Below, piece after piece: positions 31,770 to 43,400 of a stretch of DNA of 64,000 nucleotides. Source of the stretch: Aurelia coerulea (Eukaryota; Cnidaria; Scyphozoa; Semaeostomeae; Ulmaridae); contig CM076957.1 of assembly GCA_039566865.1 (NCBI GenBank), forward strand, positions 5,589,896 to 5,653,895, given 5' to 3'. The notes beneath the pieces are model-generated. The model was not told the origin of the DNA. It ran no database searches and saw only the letters and a list, made by a program, of their open reading frames with translations. Position 1 is the stretch's first letter; each line of letters begins with the position of its first letter. The position numbers were made by a program, and so were the translations under genes.

Positions 31770-32313
31770 TACATGTATTTTTTATAAGAAACTAAGAATT
31801 TCGGCCAGAACTGGAAGTTTCTTGAAATTATCAGATTGTTAGTACTCGGAGTTTCTTATGAGTTTCTTAAAAGTTCCATAACAGCAGGGCAGTAGGAAGC
31901 AACTTCTGATTGGGGGGCAAATGTTCTTAAAACAATAGAGAACAATACATCTAATTAATGCTTGTGACGTAGAGCCATTGCTTTCAAAATTATTGGGGGG
32001 GGGCTTAAGCCCCCCTTGCCCCCCGCTTCCTACAGGCCTGCATAACAGTCTTCATGTTCACTACCTGTGCCCCGTGAAAATGTCAAAACAAAGTTTTTCA
32101 AGCCTTTCCAATAATACTTAGACTTTACTCTAGTACATTCTGAGTAATATGAAACAGGAAACGAGTACAAATAAATTAAAACTATGTTAAGGATTCTCTT
32201 TATCAAAATAAATAGTTTTTTAACTTACATTTTCCCAGTACTGGAGTTTCTTAATTTTTTGGCGATCTGAGAGTTGAATTTCTTTTGGGAGTTTCTTATA
32301 AAAAATACGTGCA
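31770..32313. mobile_element. ttataagaaac-family element in intron 3, with a nested hAT-like element
   Basis: Inverted ends tacatgtattttttataag and cttataaaaaatacgtgca. The interior is colinear with 27888-28268 except for a 164-bp insertion (31885-32040 plus one 8-bp duplicate). Confidence 0.65.
31877..32048. mobile_element. 156-bp hAT-like element with 8-bp target duplication
   Basis: The element 31885-32040 starts cagggcagtaggaagc and ends gcttcctacaggcctg. cataacag is duplicated at 31877-31884 and 32041-32048. The uninterrupted relative at 27998-28005 has a single cataacaa at this site, which confirms the insertion. Confidence 0.8.
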
Positions 32314-32346
32314 AATCGAAATCAAGATATAATATTAACCATTTAT

Positions 32347-32804
32347 GCATTCGCTCCAAGGGGGGTACTCAGGTTTATTTAGGATAGGGGTGCTCAGGCT
32401 GGGTCACAACGCATCTACCAAAAAAATTATTTCTAGCATGAAACTAAACCCAAAAAAATAATTTTTCCGACCATACATACCCAAACGTTATGAAGTCAGT
32501 ATCTTAAATCTGCAAAAAAAGTGATTAGATCTTTCATTACATAGTGTAATTGGATATCTAAGTTTTTTGATTTTAGTAATGTTACTTGATTCCAATTTTG
32601 TTTGTAAATTATATTTTTCGCAATTTTTTTACTTTTTCTCATATTTGAAACCCAAAAAAGTAAGCCAAAATTTCAGGAACCCAAACAATAACAGTACAAA
32701 AGATTTACCCAAAAAAATAATCCTTGCCCAAATTTTAGACCCAAAAAAGTAGCCTGAGCACTCCTATCCTCAATATACCAGAGTATCCCCCCTGGGCAAT
32801 CGCT
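32347..32804. mobile_element. G-tract-ended element, diverged copy
   Basis: The ends ccaaggggggtactcagg and a tatcccccctgg counterpart are inverted. Sequence next to them (aggataggggtgctcaggct and agcctgagcactcctatcct) is also inverted. gcattcgct and gcaatcgct flank it, a target duplication with one mismatch. The interior has aacccaaaaaa subrepeats. Confidence 0.65.
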
Positions 32805-33136
32805 TTTCGAAAATTTCATACTGGTGCTCCTTGACCTGAAAGTGAAGTTACTAGAGTTACTAACTTATTTCTTTCCTTTCGCGTTGTAAGATAAACTCGT
32901 TTTTCTCTTGCAGGATTCAATAGATTTCTCTCTAGTTGCAGGTTTATTTTGGTTGTTGTTCTTTTACAGGAGCTAACAGTCTTCTTTCTACAAATAACGG
33001 TGTTTTGTTGCGTTTATGGGTTTAGGGTTTACTACGATGAATCCGTTATTTACTAGTAAGGCTGTTTTCAAATTTTGTACCGCAAATCAGTTGTTTACAA
33101 TTGTGTTTTTGTTTATTTGCAATTTATTCTAAACAA

Positions 33137-33261
33137 TCACACTTACATTGTTTATATCGTCGAAACTTTCGCCTCACTTCAGCTGAGGCCTCTTCAACAA
33201 CTTGCTGAGGAAGCCTTGAAGTGAGGCGAAAGCTTCGATGATATAAACAATGTAAGTGTGA
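33137..33261. repeat. Imperfect 125-bp palindrome
   Basis: tcacacttacattgtttata and following bases pair with ...atataaacaatgtaagtgtga, with arms of about 45 bp. No target duplication was evident. The stretch 33262-33969 holds nothing recognised. Confidence 0.6.
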
Positions 33262-33969
33262 GTGTTTCAAACAAATGGCAAGTAAACGAAACCATACTTA
33301 TAGAATATGTAAGGAGAGAGGAGATTTGCAAGTTTTTACTCAAAAAGTTTGGAGGATTGGGTGTATTCTAGCCTTGCTGTAAGAATCTTTGCATTTGCAT
33401 CAAACGATACTGTACATGGCCATAGAAGACGATTTTTAGCAACTCTTCATTTGAAAATTTATTAAACCATGAGGCAATAATATCGCATTTACACTGTTGA
33501 AAAGATCATGGCAGAAAAGTGTTCCGGATAGGCCCCACGTTCACAAAAAGGTCATCTTTTGCAAGCACAATTTGAAAACAGTAGAATTTGAAAAAGGAAC
33601 TGTAACGGGCAGAATTTGAAAGCGGGGCTGAGTGAAACGATGAAATCGCAACTTTTTCCACACTTTCGAAGCGAAGCCGGAGGCCGATTGATTCGTTAGG
33701 CCTTCTTTGTCGTCAAAATCTAGCCTCTTTTTCACAGAGAGATTCCAAAGATATTGGTTCTGTTTAATTTTTCTTGTGTTCAAATGGTCCTGGTGTGTTC
33801 AAATTGTCTCGGTGTCATTTGAATACTAGCTAAAATGTTGGTAGGCACCGTCACATTATTTGCAGTTTTCGAAATGTGCTGGCATCGGGTGAATGCAGTC
33901 TAAAATGTCCAAAATTTCACCAGAAAGGCGTCCCAAACACCACTCCAGCATAACATTCCTCTTTTTCAG

Positions 33970-34131
33970 GGAAACAAAGGAGACACAGAGGAGTCATTAG
34001 TCCACCGTCATGTGGAGGTCAATGCAAGGAGAATCTCTTCGCATCAAAGGGCTGTCATGGTGACTGTTCCATGTGTGTCATGGGGCCATGGTCTGCCTGG
34101 AAGGCGTGCACAGCACCTTGTGGTAGCAAAG
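33970..34131 (+). CDS. TSP1 gene 1, exon 4
   Basis: Phase 1 at both ends (162 nt), after acceptor ctttttcag. After the shared glycine it reads KQRRHRGVISPPSCGGQCKE, then NLFASKGCHGDCSMCVMG and PWSAWKACTAPCGSKG. The half-module plan is kept (basic strand, PPSCGGQC, then W-x-x-W). The fucosylation-type C-x-x-S/T-C site is changed to C-T-A-P-C. The donor is GTACAT, weaker than the others. A TA-flanked transposon begins 47 bp downstream. Confidence 0.85.
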
Positions 34132-34176
34132 GTACATATGAATTCAAGTTACGTTTGAATGGCAAATGTCATGCTT

Positions 34177-34895
34177 TACCGGGTGAGTGAAAAGAAAACA
34201 ATCCCCGTTTGAAAGGCCACTGCTCTCTAAACATCAAAACAATAATATTAAAACTATCCTGTTCTATTGCCCAATATGTTCAATTAGGTTCAGTCATTTA
34301 CCTGGTTTTAGTCAGCCATTCCTTCCCTGGATATGGGCCCGGGGGGGGGGGTACTTGACTAGGGAAGTGACGGGGGTGTGCGGAAAACCTCTCCACACCC
34401 TGCACCCTGTCGCATAAAAATAGGCCAAAAGTATACCCTGTCGCATAAAAATTTTGCATCTCAAATATAGTGTAGAACTCAATTTTTGCTTGTGATACCC
34501 TGTCGCATAAAAATTCTGCATCTCAAATGTAGTGTAGAACGCAAATTTTGCTTGTGATACCCTGTCGCATAAATTTTTTTACTTATTATAATACCCTGTC
34601 GCATAATTTTCGTTAGAAAAGGACACCCTGTCGCATAATTTTTACCGTAAAAGGACACCCTGTTGAGCGGCACATCCCGTCAGGTCAAGTATGGGAGTAC
34701 CCCCCCCCCCCGGGGATATGGGAGAGTTTCGGTGGAAAGCCCCTTCCAAAAACCTGCAAAAACGAATGAAAACGATGAGCAAAATTCCCTTGGTTTTCCT
34801 TCCAAAATAATGATGACACTCACAGGTATCCATGTATTTTGTCCTCTTGGGGGAATAGAATCCCCCTGAATAGGTTATTGATACCAGGGGAAAAC
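34177..34895. mobile_element. ccgggtgag element, cut off by a Mutator-like element
   Basis: It starts ccgggtgagtgaaaag at 34179 beside TA. The interior matches 29453-30424 in the opposite order, including aaaacctgcaaaaacgaatg and a tttgtcctcttggggga block. The right terminal repeat is missing where the foldback element begins at 34896. A further element is nested at 34338-34714. Confidence 0.6.
34330..34722. mobile_element. CCCGGG/G-tract-ended element with 8-bp target duplication (nested)
   Basis: The element 34338-34714 begins cccgggggggggggtactt and ends with a C run plus ggg. gatatggg is duplicated at 34330-34337 and 34715-34722. Internal 62-65-bp subrepeats carry taccctgtcgcataaaaatt. 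The signatures gtgacgggggtgtgc and ggcacatcccgt match the copy at 22230. Confidence 0.75.
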
Positions 34896-35297
34896 AACAA
34901 GGACAGATTTTGTAACACAATAGCATGAGTTGCTTTTGATTGACACCGTAATTCCAAGCGATTAGCGCTCGCAGACAAAGGAAATTCCCTCAACCAGTAA
35001 TTCAAAACAAACAAAGCCGCAAAATTTTCTCTGAAACCCAGGTAGCTAGCTCGCTCGTTGTGCATTCCAGAAATTGTTTTTAAGAGCAAACATGATCATG
35101 TATCGAAAGAAGAAAGATATATCTATACATCTACCGCGGGCATTTTATTCATTTCGTTCAGAAGCTAAGCAGTAAGTGTTTTAATTACACCCAAAAAAAT
35201 AAGAGAACTGGATCGCCTCCCAATCGGTTTTTGAACCAAAGAAATAAGAAAGATATATCTATACATCTACCGCGGACATTTTATTCATTTACTTCAT
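34896..35297. mobile_element. Mutator-like foldback element, copy 5 (one arm plus centre)
   Basis: It starts aacaaggacagattttgtaa and runs through the full left arm and part of the centre (aagtgttttaattacaccca). The right arm is absent. It ends about 145 bp before exon 5 of TSP1 gene 1. Confidence 0.65.
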
Positions 35298-35441
35298 AGC
35301 TGTGGAAATTAGTCATCAAAAACGATCAGTTTTGGGACCGTGAACTACCGGTCTTCGGACAAAAGTAGGACTATCGTTTTGTGACATCTCCGCCCTTGCT
35401 GTATGAATTCTCATATGACATAAGGTTTATAAATCTTGCAG

Positions 35442-35633
35442 GTAAAAAAGAACGGCTCACCACATACACATGCGGCAATCGTCACCCCGAAATAAAACAA
35501 CATGCGGAATGCGTTGGAGATTGTTGCTACACTAAATGCCGCACAGGATATGTCGCTGTTGGAACGTATCCTTTGTGTCACTGTGTACAAAATAGATGGG
35601 GTGATGGAAACAATGGTGCAGGCCGTGATCAAG
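35442..35633 (+). CDS. TSP1 gene 1, exon 5: cysteine-rich C-terminal domain
   Basis: After acceptor aaatcttgcag and the shared glycine it reads KKERLTTYTCGNRHPEIKQH, then AECVGDCCYTKC, RTGYVAVGTYPLCHC and a hydrophilic stretch. The cysteine pattern (C..H..C...CC...C......GT..LC.C) recurs in exon 4 of TSP1 gene 2 and is not a TSP1 domain; I recognise no named family. A phase-1 donor (CAAG|GTATGA) at 35634 matches the exon end in gene 2. If that donor were skipped, the frame would stop nine codons later at 35660-35662. Use of the donor is therefore an inference from phase and from the paralogue. Confidence 0.75.
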
Positions 35634-36715
35634 GTATGACCTGTGCAGCAGTAACGGAGTAGTAAAGGGTCTAAAGATTTAAAGGAGCTGGGTCACGTAA
35701 AGTAAACAAACTTCCCTAGAAGCAGTGATTTTGCAGGACTTTGGTAGGCCATATATCACAGATTTTCCACTTTTGTCGTTGAAATAAAAGTGTTATTTTG
35801 AAGATGGATTTTTGGATTTCCCAGAAAAAGAAACGAAACATTGATATATTGTAAGATTACGGAGGTATCTATGGGTTTTTAGAAATAACTTTATAAATTT
35901 TGCGTCAAGGACAAAATAATAGATGAAAGTTATTTTATCATGTTGGGAGACAGATGACGAAATAAAGGCACGAAAAAAATGTTTTGAATAATAGTATTTT
36001 ACGAATTATTGAATTTGTAGCCAAAACGCTATGACGCTCGATCCTCGCCAACCCTATTGATTTTTAGCAGACTCTATTAAGTGCAAATTCCTAGAGCTTT
36101 CGAGTCAACACGATAAAAGAGTCTTGTCGAGGACGTAGGCAGCAATTTTAAGTAGTGTTACGTTGCAAGATTTCAACTTAAAAATAATTTCCCGTGATTG
36201 CAGAGGATGCTTAAAAACCAGGTGACTTCTGACAGCATAAATTCTCATAAATTCGAAGAAATTTGACCCAATTTGAAAACTTTGCATTACATTGATCGTT
36301 GACACCAATGCACGAAAAGAAATTTTCAAGAACTGTTTCAAGTTTGAATGATTTTTCAAAACGTTTAATTTTTTGGGGTAATACAGGTAAAGGGCAATTT
36401 CCATTCAGAGGAATTTTGCGAGCGGGCGGAATTTCTATTGTCTGTGAGAGAAAATTTCGCTCTGAATTTGAATAGAAAGTTACGGCTAAGCGACATTTCA
36501 CTGTCTAAAATTCCGCCCGCTCGGAGAATTCTACCGACTGAAAATGAGCCTTAATGCGCTATATTGCTCTCAAAAGCATAATTTCACGAACATTGATTTC
36601 AATGGGTTTTTGGCTAGACATATCAGTTAGCGACAAGGAGATTCCCCCTTTTTTCATGGTTTTACTGTATTCATTTTTGTATCAAATGTTTCAATATAAA
36701 TTTTTCATTTTTTAG
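35634..36715 (+). other. Probable last intron of TSP1 gene 1
   Basis: Contains an inverted-repeat element at about 36409-36530 (gaattttgcgagcgggcgga paired with ttccgcccgctcgg). No exon recognised. Confidence 0.4.
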
Positions 36716-36771
36716 GTAGCATTACGTGCCTTATAGTAGCGTTTTTATTCAGCGTCTTCAAGATCTGGTGA
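36716..36771 (+). CDS. TSP1 gene 1, candidate terminal exon (hydrophobic tail)
   Basis: A strong pyrimidine tract (tttttcattttttag) is followed, in the required phase 1, by SITCLIVAFLFSVFKIW and a TGA. The 18-residue tail is hydrophobic, as in a GPI-attachment signal or short membrane anchor. This would make the product a surface protein. Support is limited to splice phase, acceptor strength and hydrophobicity, and no matching exon was identified in gene 2. Confidence 0.4.
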
Positions 36772-36900
36772 AATCATTTCAGCATGTCGAAGGAGAACTA
36801 ACTTTTATCAACTTGTATATATGGACAAAGACCATTGTAAATGTGCACTGGGGTTGAATCAGACTGACTAGTTCAGTACTTAGTTCAGTCACCGTTTCTG

Positions 36901-37040
36901 TAAGTTTGTTTCACATTGGATGTTAGGCTCATTAGGCACAAATTCATTCCAATTCGAAATCGAATCTCCAGTTCACCCATTCTTGGGAAAAAGACCTGAT
37001 TGCCCAAAGTTAGCTCGACATACAATGTGAAACGAACCTT
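36901..37040. mobile_element. Small inverted-repeat element
   Basis: taagtttgtttcacattg pairs with caatgtgaaacgaacctta at the other end, giving a 140-bp element. It lies in the presumed 3' untranslated region of TSP1 gene 1. Confidence 0.5.
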
Positions 37041-37069
37041 AGTATTTATCAGTAGAAATTGTTCATGTG

Positions 37070-37230
37070 TATTTTTCGTAGCTGTACATTTAATCTTAGT
37101 TTTTACACATTCTCTATGTTAATGACTGCAGAGTGGTCATGGTCTCCTGCACTCCGTGGTATCGCCCTTGTAGTGTAGAAAAGTAGGTAGTTTGTTTGTA
37201 ATAAAATTTAACATTGAATATATAAAAAAA
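37070..37230 (+). promoter_or_regulatory. Probable 3' end of TSP1 gene 1 with AATAAA
   Basis: AATAAA lies at 37200-37205. The preceding 100 bp (ccgtggtatcgcccttgtag) resembles 55880-55980 downstream of TSP1 gene 2 (cttggcatcgtccttgtag), suggesting a conserved 3' untranslated region of the two paralogues. Confidence 0.45.
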
Positions 37231-38129
37231 GTTTCTGCCTCGTGTTGGGAATGTATCAAAATTCCTTTCTATTGTTCATATGAAAATTCTAAGGCCAGAT
37301 TCGGATTTGGCACCCAAACTTTAGTCTATTTTCGCGTTTTTGAGCTGCTGGCGATTGTGATGTTGATTTTATGACGATATAACGTTTAAAATTTATAAGG
37401 GATTTGACCGTGAAAAATCGTTCAGGGTGAAACTTTGCACCCAGAGTCATTTTAACGGTCAAATGCCTTACAGGTTTTCAAACTTTGCATCGCCATAAAA
37501 TCATGTTGATGTTGATTAGATTTCTACTGTAAGATATCATACATGATACCAAATTGTCATTGGTTGTTTCTTTGTTGATTATCTCTTGGCTTTGCTTTTC
37601 AAACGACATAAATCCCTTGTTTTCTCAAGTTGTAACTCAACACTGGCAGCCATTTTCTGTCCCTCGAAAACTAAACCAAAGTGAGGTTGGGGCAAAAGTC
37701 CTCCACACACCATTGAACCAAGGTCCACGTAAAGAAGAGATGGGTCTGTCATGCTATGTTTCTTATTGTTTCCTCGTATACCAAGGCTTGTAACCCAGCC
37801 ACTACCGTATATAGAAGCGTGTCCGGACACCCTCACGATTTTGTTGGTTGTATTGTTGCGCGCGCTTTTCAAAATGAATCCAGGTAACGAGCCTTGTACC
37901 ATCACATGACATGCTTATAGCTTCCTGACTGGATAAGAAACAGCGCACGACAAACCCATACATCCATGGGACTTGGCCAAACCTCAGGTATGATATTTCA
38001 CATTAGAAATCTGCATCAATATCGTCCTAGAACCCTTTGTTTTCCACTGAAGTCTCGTTTGGTAAGTGATAACTGGGATTCATTGTAATCAGCCTAAATC
38101 AATCTGTCTGAAATCTGGTCAAAATCACT
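37231..38129. other. No gene; palindromic stretch
   Basis: 37355-37520 contains nested inverted matches (gattgtgatgttgattttatg with cataaaatcatgttgatgtt, and gggatttgaccgt with acggtcaaatgcc). The rest is unrecognised. Confidence 0.4.
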
Positions 38130-38310
38130 GGAAAACGGGTGTGACCATCAACTCACAACCACAAATCAGAAAGTAATCTTGCCGTTCAATTCCTTATTTG
38201 CATAACTTTTATTTTGATCTTTATGCTTAAATGTAAATTTCTATGATTGGAAATATTTAGTTTATCGCTATTTTAAAGGGCAGTTTGGAAACCAGTATGA
38301 CTGACACTGC
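38130..38310 (+). mobile_element. LINE 3' end relic
   Basis: tccttatttgcataactttt, cttaaatgtaaattt, ttagtttatcgctattttaa and gggcagtttgg follow the same order as the 3' end at 30590-30700. Confidence 0.5.
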
Positions 38311-38333
38311 CTATTTTTTCAAAGCACACATTT

Positions 38334-38460
38334 TTCATATATTTAAAAGGTTAATAACAAAAGAGTGCAGGTATATAAAATGTAAATAATTACTGTATAG
38401 CTCAATTTATACTTGAAGATTTTCCTTGACTTCAATGGATGTTTATCAACAATGAACATC
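38334..38460 (-). repeat. Diverged inverted monomer of the 164-bp satellite
   Basis: The reverse strand reads gtttatcaa, catccattgaagtcaaggaa, aatctt, aattgagctatacagtaatt, attttatatacctg. This is the satellite unit order at about 80% identity. It is followed by a small perfect hairpin at 38449-38489 (aatgaacatctgccaatg). Confidence 0.65.
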
Positions 38461-38784
38461 TGCCAATGCTGCATTGGCAGATGTTCATTAACTTGTTGGG
38501 GATACGAATCGTCAAAGTTCAAAGCAACGGTTATCCCCCAAAAAGGAAACCTGTGATCATGCGCAGAAAGCATGTTTGGTTTTGTGGAAAGAATGTGGGC
38601 GGATAATCCGGCCACAATCCAAACAAGAATTAGCAGAACCCTAGGTTTCCCAGCTGTTGATCTGCTTTGAACTTTACTAGTATAACAAAAGGCTCAGACA
38701 AAAGGGGCAGTCCTCGGTATCCTCAACAATAACAATATATGACTTTGACTGAAAATGCCTATTCTTCATAACTAATGTTTCACA

Positions 38785-40296
38785 TACCGGGTGCGCCAAA
38801 ATAAACTATGCACGTTTGGCAGGCAATGTTTGGTTTTCAGTTTTTAGAGCTAAAAGCGAGCTTCTTAAAATTTTCGTTTTCGAGAACACGGAAAACGATA
38901 AAAAAACCTTGATCAAATTTTCCTGAAGACTCGACATGGATGGACAAAGAGAATTCTTTTTTTGTAGTGATTTGGGATTTGCAAATCGATTAATTAATCG
39001 ATAATGTAATCAATCGATTTTTAAATCCCAAATCACCACGAACAAGTTTTCTCTTTTTCCATTCATGCCGATTCTTTAGAAAACTTGATCGACGGTTTTT
39101 GATCGTTTTCAGTGTTTCAAGAACGAACATCTTAAGAAACTCGCGTGTAGGGTGTCGGCGGCGGTAATCGGACAGCGGTGGTAATCGGACGGCGGTGGTA
39201 ATCGGGCACTTGCGAAAACCGACAGAAAAGTATGTTACAAATGAAATCCATCGAAGTGGGTATTTCTTGGTTTTGAAAGCTAACATTATAGATACTAAAC
39301 AACTGTACGAAAAGCCTTCGTGAGTGTAAAACACTCTAAAGAAGTTGTTTTCGTTGTGCTTGGCAGTGTAGAAGTTGTCGTTGCGAATATCACATCCCTG
39401 ATTCAAGACTCTAAATCCATTCAAGAAAGAAGCAAAAATATTAAACAATCATTTAAATTGGATGTCTAGCATGTAAATAACGCACAGCATTATGCCGAAG
39501 ACTTAAAAAAGTTTCATTAAAGGGAGGACAGCTGATGTCATATCGAATGGTTATAAAAGTTCATGGCGGTGGTTTTCGGACACCAAATAAATCAGTTGTT
39601 TGGGAGCATGAACAAAGGTCGGATTTGAATGTTTTTTGGATTTTGACATTTCATTCATAAATATTTATACATACATCAATCAAAAATAGTAATGAGATCA
39701 AAACAACATTTTTCGAACGCACCTCCTAGCTTTTAGACTGTTTTGTGTGTACCGAGAGCTCTCCAGAATGTCATTACAAGAACCGACAGTCGAACCATCG
39801 TTTTCGCATTCAAGAATAGAAAAAAAGACAAGAAAAATGAAACAAAAGAGCTTAAAGATGAAATACCTGCCAAGTATAAACAGAAAAATGTTTAACTTGG
39901 CACATTCTGCATTGCGAACTCACTGTCCGAAAAACACCGCCACTGTCCGAAAACCACCGCCAAGATCGGTCTCAAAACATCGTTGTCAAAGAAAAGCAGG
40001 CAAAGTAAAAAACCAAAGCATCGCGGGAAAATATGTCCAAATACCTGTCCATTCACCTGGTACTTTTGGTTTTGTCTTTGACTAAAGTTTCTTATGAAAA
40101 TATTTAGTTTTCCTTAAGTGTCCGATTACCACCGCCAGCACCCTAGCTCTAAAAACGAAAACAAAGAATTTGCTAAATATCTTAGAATCTAATTCAGGCT
40201 TTCTGCTAAAGATTAAGTCATGAATCTTCAAAATCGGCCCAGTGTACAATTTACTGTGGCCTGCCAAACGTGCATAGTTTATTTTGGCGCACCCGG
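38785..40296. mobile_element. ccgggtgcgcc foldback element with a second element inside
   Basis: Outer ends ccgggtgcgccaaaataaac and gtttattttggcgcacccgg are inverted over more than 35 bp and continue as diverged arms. The arm centre is a palindrome at 38968-39036 (gtgatttgggattt). TA precedes the left end but not the right. A truncated copy of the right end lies at 52767-52862. Confidence 0.7.
39148..40145. mobile_element. Nested TA-flanked element with ggcggtggtaatcggac repeats
   Basis: The element 39150-40143 has inverted ends gggtgtcggcggcggtaatc and gattaccaccgccagcaccc. TA is present on both sides (39148-39149 and 40144-40145). The terminal motif is repeated in tandem near the left end (39159-39213) and near 39920-39965. 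A 113-codon frame at 39747 crosses these repeats and is probably not a gene. Confidence 0.65.
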
Positions 40297-40406
40297 GATT
40301 TAAAAACGAATATAATAAAAGACATTAGTATTAATTTCAAATCAAATTTGTACACCTGCTACCTATGATTACATTCTTTTTCAAACAAATGCAAGATTAG
40401 CGCTAT
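40297..40406. repeat. Degenerate left edge of the satellite array
   Basis: Diverged monomer sequence (gtacacctgctacctatga, then aaatgcaagattagcgctatg) leads into the homogeneous array. Confidence 0.5.
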
Positions 40407-43400
40407 GAAGAATATGCATTGTCAGTCAAGGGTGGTGTACTATTAATGAACATCCATTGAAGTCAAGGAAAATCTTAAAGTGTAAATTCAGCTAGAGTAA
40501 TTATTTCACATTTTAAATACCTGATCTCTTGTATCTTATTCGTTTTAAACGTACAAAAGATTTGCGGTATGAAGAGTATGCATTGTCAGTAAAGGGTGGT
40601 GTACTATTAATGAACATCCATTGAAGTCAAGGAAAATCTTAAAAGTGTAAATTCAGCTAGAGTAATTATTTCACATTTTAAATACCTGATCTCTTGTATC
40701 TTATTCGTTTTAAACGTACAAAAGATTTGCGGTATGAAGAGTATGCATTGTCAGTAAAGGGTGGTGTACTATTAATGAACATCCATTGAAGTCAAGGAAA
40801 ATCTTAAAGTGTAAATTCAGCTAGAGTAATTATTTCACATTTTAAATACCTGATCTCTTGTATCTTATTCGTTTTAAACGTACAAAAGATTTGCGGTATG
40901 AAGAGTATGCATTGTCAGTCAAGGGTGGTGTACTATTAATGAACATCCATTGAAGTCAAGGAAAATCTTAAAGTGTAAATTCAGCTAGAGTAATTATTTC
41001 ACATTTTAAATACCTGATCTCTTGTATCTTATTCGTTTTAAACGTACAAAAGATTTGCGGTATGAAGAGTATGCATTGTCAGTCAAGGGTGGTGTACTAT
41101 AAATGAACATCCATTGAAGTCAAGGAAAATCTTAAAGTGTAAATTCAGCTAGAGTAATTATTTCACATTTTAAATACCTGATCTCTTGTATCTTATTCGT
41201 TTTAAACGTACAAAAGATTTGCGGTATGAAGAGTATGCATTGTCAGTCAAGGGTGGTGTACTATTAATGAACATCCATTGAAGGCAAGGAAAATCTTAAA
41301 GTGTAAATTCAGCTAGAGTAATTATTTCACATTTTAAATACCTGATCTCTTGTATCTTATTCGTTTTAAACGTACAAAAGATTTGCGGTATGAAGAGTAT
41401 GCATTGTCAGTCAAGGGTGGTGTACTATTAATGAACATCCATTGAAGTCAAGGAAAATCTTAAAGTGTAAATTCAGCTAGAGTAATTATTTCACATTTTA
41501 AATACCTGATCTCTTGTATCTTATTCGTTTTAAACGTACAAAAGATTTGCGGTATGAAGAGTATGCATTGTCAGTCAAGGGTGGTGTACTATTAATGAAC
41601 ATCCATTGAAGTCAAGGAAAATCTTAAAGTGTAAATTCAGCTAGAGTAATTATTTCACATTTTAAATACCTGATCTCTTGTATCTTATTCGTTTTAAACG
41701 TACAAAAGATTTGCGGTATGAAGAGTATGCATTGTCAGTCAAGGGTGGTGTACTATTAATGAACATCCATTGAAGTCAAGGAAAATCTTAAAGTGTAAAT
41801 TCAGCTAGAGTAATTATTTCACATTTTAAATACCTGATCCCTTGCATCTTATTCGTTTTAAACGTACAAAAGATTTGCGGTATGAAGAGTATGCATTGTC
41901 AGTCAAGGGTGGTGTACTATTAATGAACATCCATTGAAGTCAAGGAAAATCTTAAAGTGTAAATTCAGCTAGAGTAATTATTTCACATTTTAAATACCTG
42001 ATCCCTTGCATCTTATTCGTTTTAAACGTACAAAAGATTTGCGGTATGAAGAGTATGCATTGTCAGTCAAGGGTGGTGTACTATTAATGAACATCCATTG
42101 AAGTCAAGGAAAATCTTAAAGTGTAAATTCAGCTAGAGTAATTATTTCACATTTTAAATACCTGATCTCTTGTATCTTATTCGTTTTAAACGTACAAAAG
42201 ATTTGCGGTATGAAGAGTATGCATTGTCAGTCAAGGGTGGTGTACTATTAATGAACATCCATTGAAGTCAAGGAAAATCTTAAAGTGTAAATTCAGCTAG
42301 AGTAATTATTTCACATTTTAAATACCTGATCTCTTGTATCTTATTCGTTTTAAACGTACAAAAGATTTGCGGTATGAAGAGTATGCATTGTCAGTCAAGG
42401 GTGGTGTACTATTAATGAACATCCATTGAAGTCAAGGAAAATCTTAAAGTGTAAATTCAGCTAGAGTAATTATTTCACATTTTAAATACCTGATCTCTTG
42501 TATCTTATTCGTTTTAAACGTACAAAAGATTTGCGGTATGAAGAGTATGCATTGTCAGTCAAGGGTGGTGTACTATTAATGAACATCCATTGAAGTCAAG
42601 GAAAATCTTAAAGTGTAAATTCAGCTAGAGTAATTATTTCACATTTTAAATACCTGATCTCTTGTATCTTATTCGTTTTAAACGTACAAAAGATTTGCGG
42701 TATGAAGAGTATGCATTGTCAGTCAAGGGTGGTGTACTATTAATGAACATCCATTGAAGTCAAGGAAAATCTTAAAGTGTAAATTCAGCTAGAGTAATTA
42801 TTTCACATTTTAAATACCTGATCTCTTGTATCTTATTCGTTTTAAACGTACAAAAGATTTGCGGTATGAAGAGTATGCATTGTCAGTCAAGGGTGGTGTA
42901 CTATTAATGAACATCCATTGAAGTCAAGGAAAATCTTAAAGTGTAAATTCAGCTAGAGTAATTATTTCACATTTTAAATACCTGATCTCTTGTATCTTAT
43001 TCGTTTTAAACGTACAAAAGATTTGCGGTATGAAGAGTATGCATTGTCAGTCAAGGGTGGTGTACTATTAATGAACATCCATTGAAGTCAAGGAAAATCT
43101 TAAAGTGTAAATTCAGCTAGAGTAATTATTTCACATTTTAAATACCTGATCTCTTGTATCTTATTCGTTTTAAACGTACAAAAGATTTGCGGTATGAAGA
43201 GTATGCATTGTCAGTCAAGGGTGGTGTACTATTAATGAACATCCATTGAAGTCAAGGAAAATCTTAAAGTGTAAATTCAGCTAGAGTAATTATTTCACAT
43301 TTTAAATACCTGATCTCTTGTATCTTATTCGTTTTAAACGTACAAAAGATTTGCGGTATGAAGAGTATGCATTGTCAGTAAAGGGTGGTGTACTATTAAT

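Noticed and set aside
39747..40085. 112-residue basic protein
   Set aside because: It sits inside the TA-flanked element at 39150-40143 and crosses its repeated terminal motif; no family resemblance.
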